Assembly: GCA_964648365.1 (NCBI GenBank)
Contig: CAZYLK010000121.1
Coordinates: 1 to 18,731, forward strand
DNA length: 18,731 nt
From: SURF-32 sp964648365
Lineage (GTDB): Bacteria; Planctomycetota; Phycisphaerae; UBA1845
Direction: 5' to 3'
Both the position numbers and the translations under genes were made by a program. This document shows, piece by piece, positions 18,682-18,731 of the stretch (position 1 is the stretch's first letter; every line of letters starts with the position of its first letter). The notes beneath the pieces are model-generated. The model was not told the DNA's origin and searched no databases. It saw only the letters and a list, made by a program, of their open reading frames with translations.

Positions 18682-18731
18682 CTATTGCCAAATTTCGTTG
18701 ATGGGCTCGGCTTCAGGCGGCGTCCTTCTCG
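18682..18731 (-). CDS. possible C-terminus of a gene running off the right edge
   Basis: On the minus strand one frame enters from the right edge and reads RRTPPEAEPINEIWQ before TAG at 18684-18682. The composition is protein-like, and the position, 6 bp beyond the end of the plus-strand lipoprotein frame, fits a convergent gene. At only 16 codons no identity can be given. Confidence 0.25.
   Translation of the reverse strand, partial: RRTPPEAEPINEIWQ

Overview
The window is GC-rich bacterial chromosome, most likely from a member of the Planctomycetota (inference). The reasons are an exosortase/EpsI pair, HslVU with bS21, a GatD-type amidotransferase subunit, and intergenic regions filled with palindromic and low-complexity repeats of a kind often seen in planctomycete genomes. 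No rRNA, tRNA, CRISPR array, phage gene or transposase was found.

Layout, left to right. An alpha/beta hydrolase (minus, cut by the left edge) is followed by a gene-free stretch of about 790 bp occupied by a composite repeat structure (25-bp tandem repeats, a head-to-head multi-hairpin element, a 52/53-bp tandem array, and an inverted AT-rich arm). Next is gatD (minus), divergent from a rhomboid protease (plus). The region between them carries two oppositely oriented sets of short palindromic repeats. A large membrane glycosyltransferase fused to TPR repeats follows on the plus strand.

From about 7.0 to 17.9 kb everything is on the minus strand. Read in the direction of transcription from the right, the order is: hslV, hslU, rpsU (bS21), an SDR oxidoreductase, a three-PAS hybrid histidine kinase with a degenerate receiver, an EpsI-family protein overlapping an exosortase by 4 bp, a TolC-family outer-membrane protein, and a small helical hypothetical protein. 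hslV and hslU are separated by about 200 bp holding three CACCGGTT-aca-AACCGGTG hairpins bracketed by two copies of a second stem-loop. At the right end a putative lipoprotein gene (plus) has its 5' part built of repeat sequence, and a possible gene end on the minus strand runs off the window.

Functional themes are protein quality control (HslVU, rhomboid), cell-envelope biogenesis (exosortase, EpsI, TolC-like, GT-C), translation (bS21, GatD) and signalling (histidine kinase). The most unusual content is the set of modular palindromic repeats. They sit in four intergenic regions, share sub-motifs (GGTGCCAC; CTCAGAGCCCC), are twice bracketed by inverted low-complexity arms, and appear to reach into coding sequence: the rhomboid start codon and its first four codons, and the N-terminus of the lipoprotein. 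All assignments come from reading the sequence; no database search was run.
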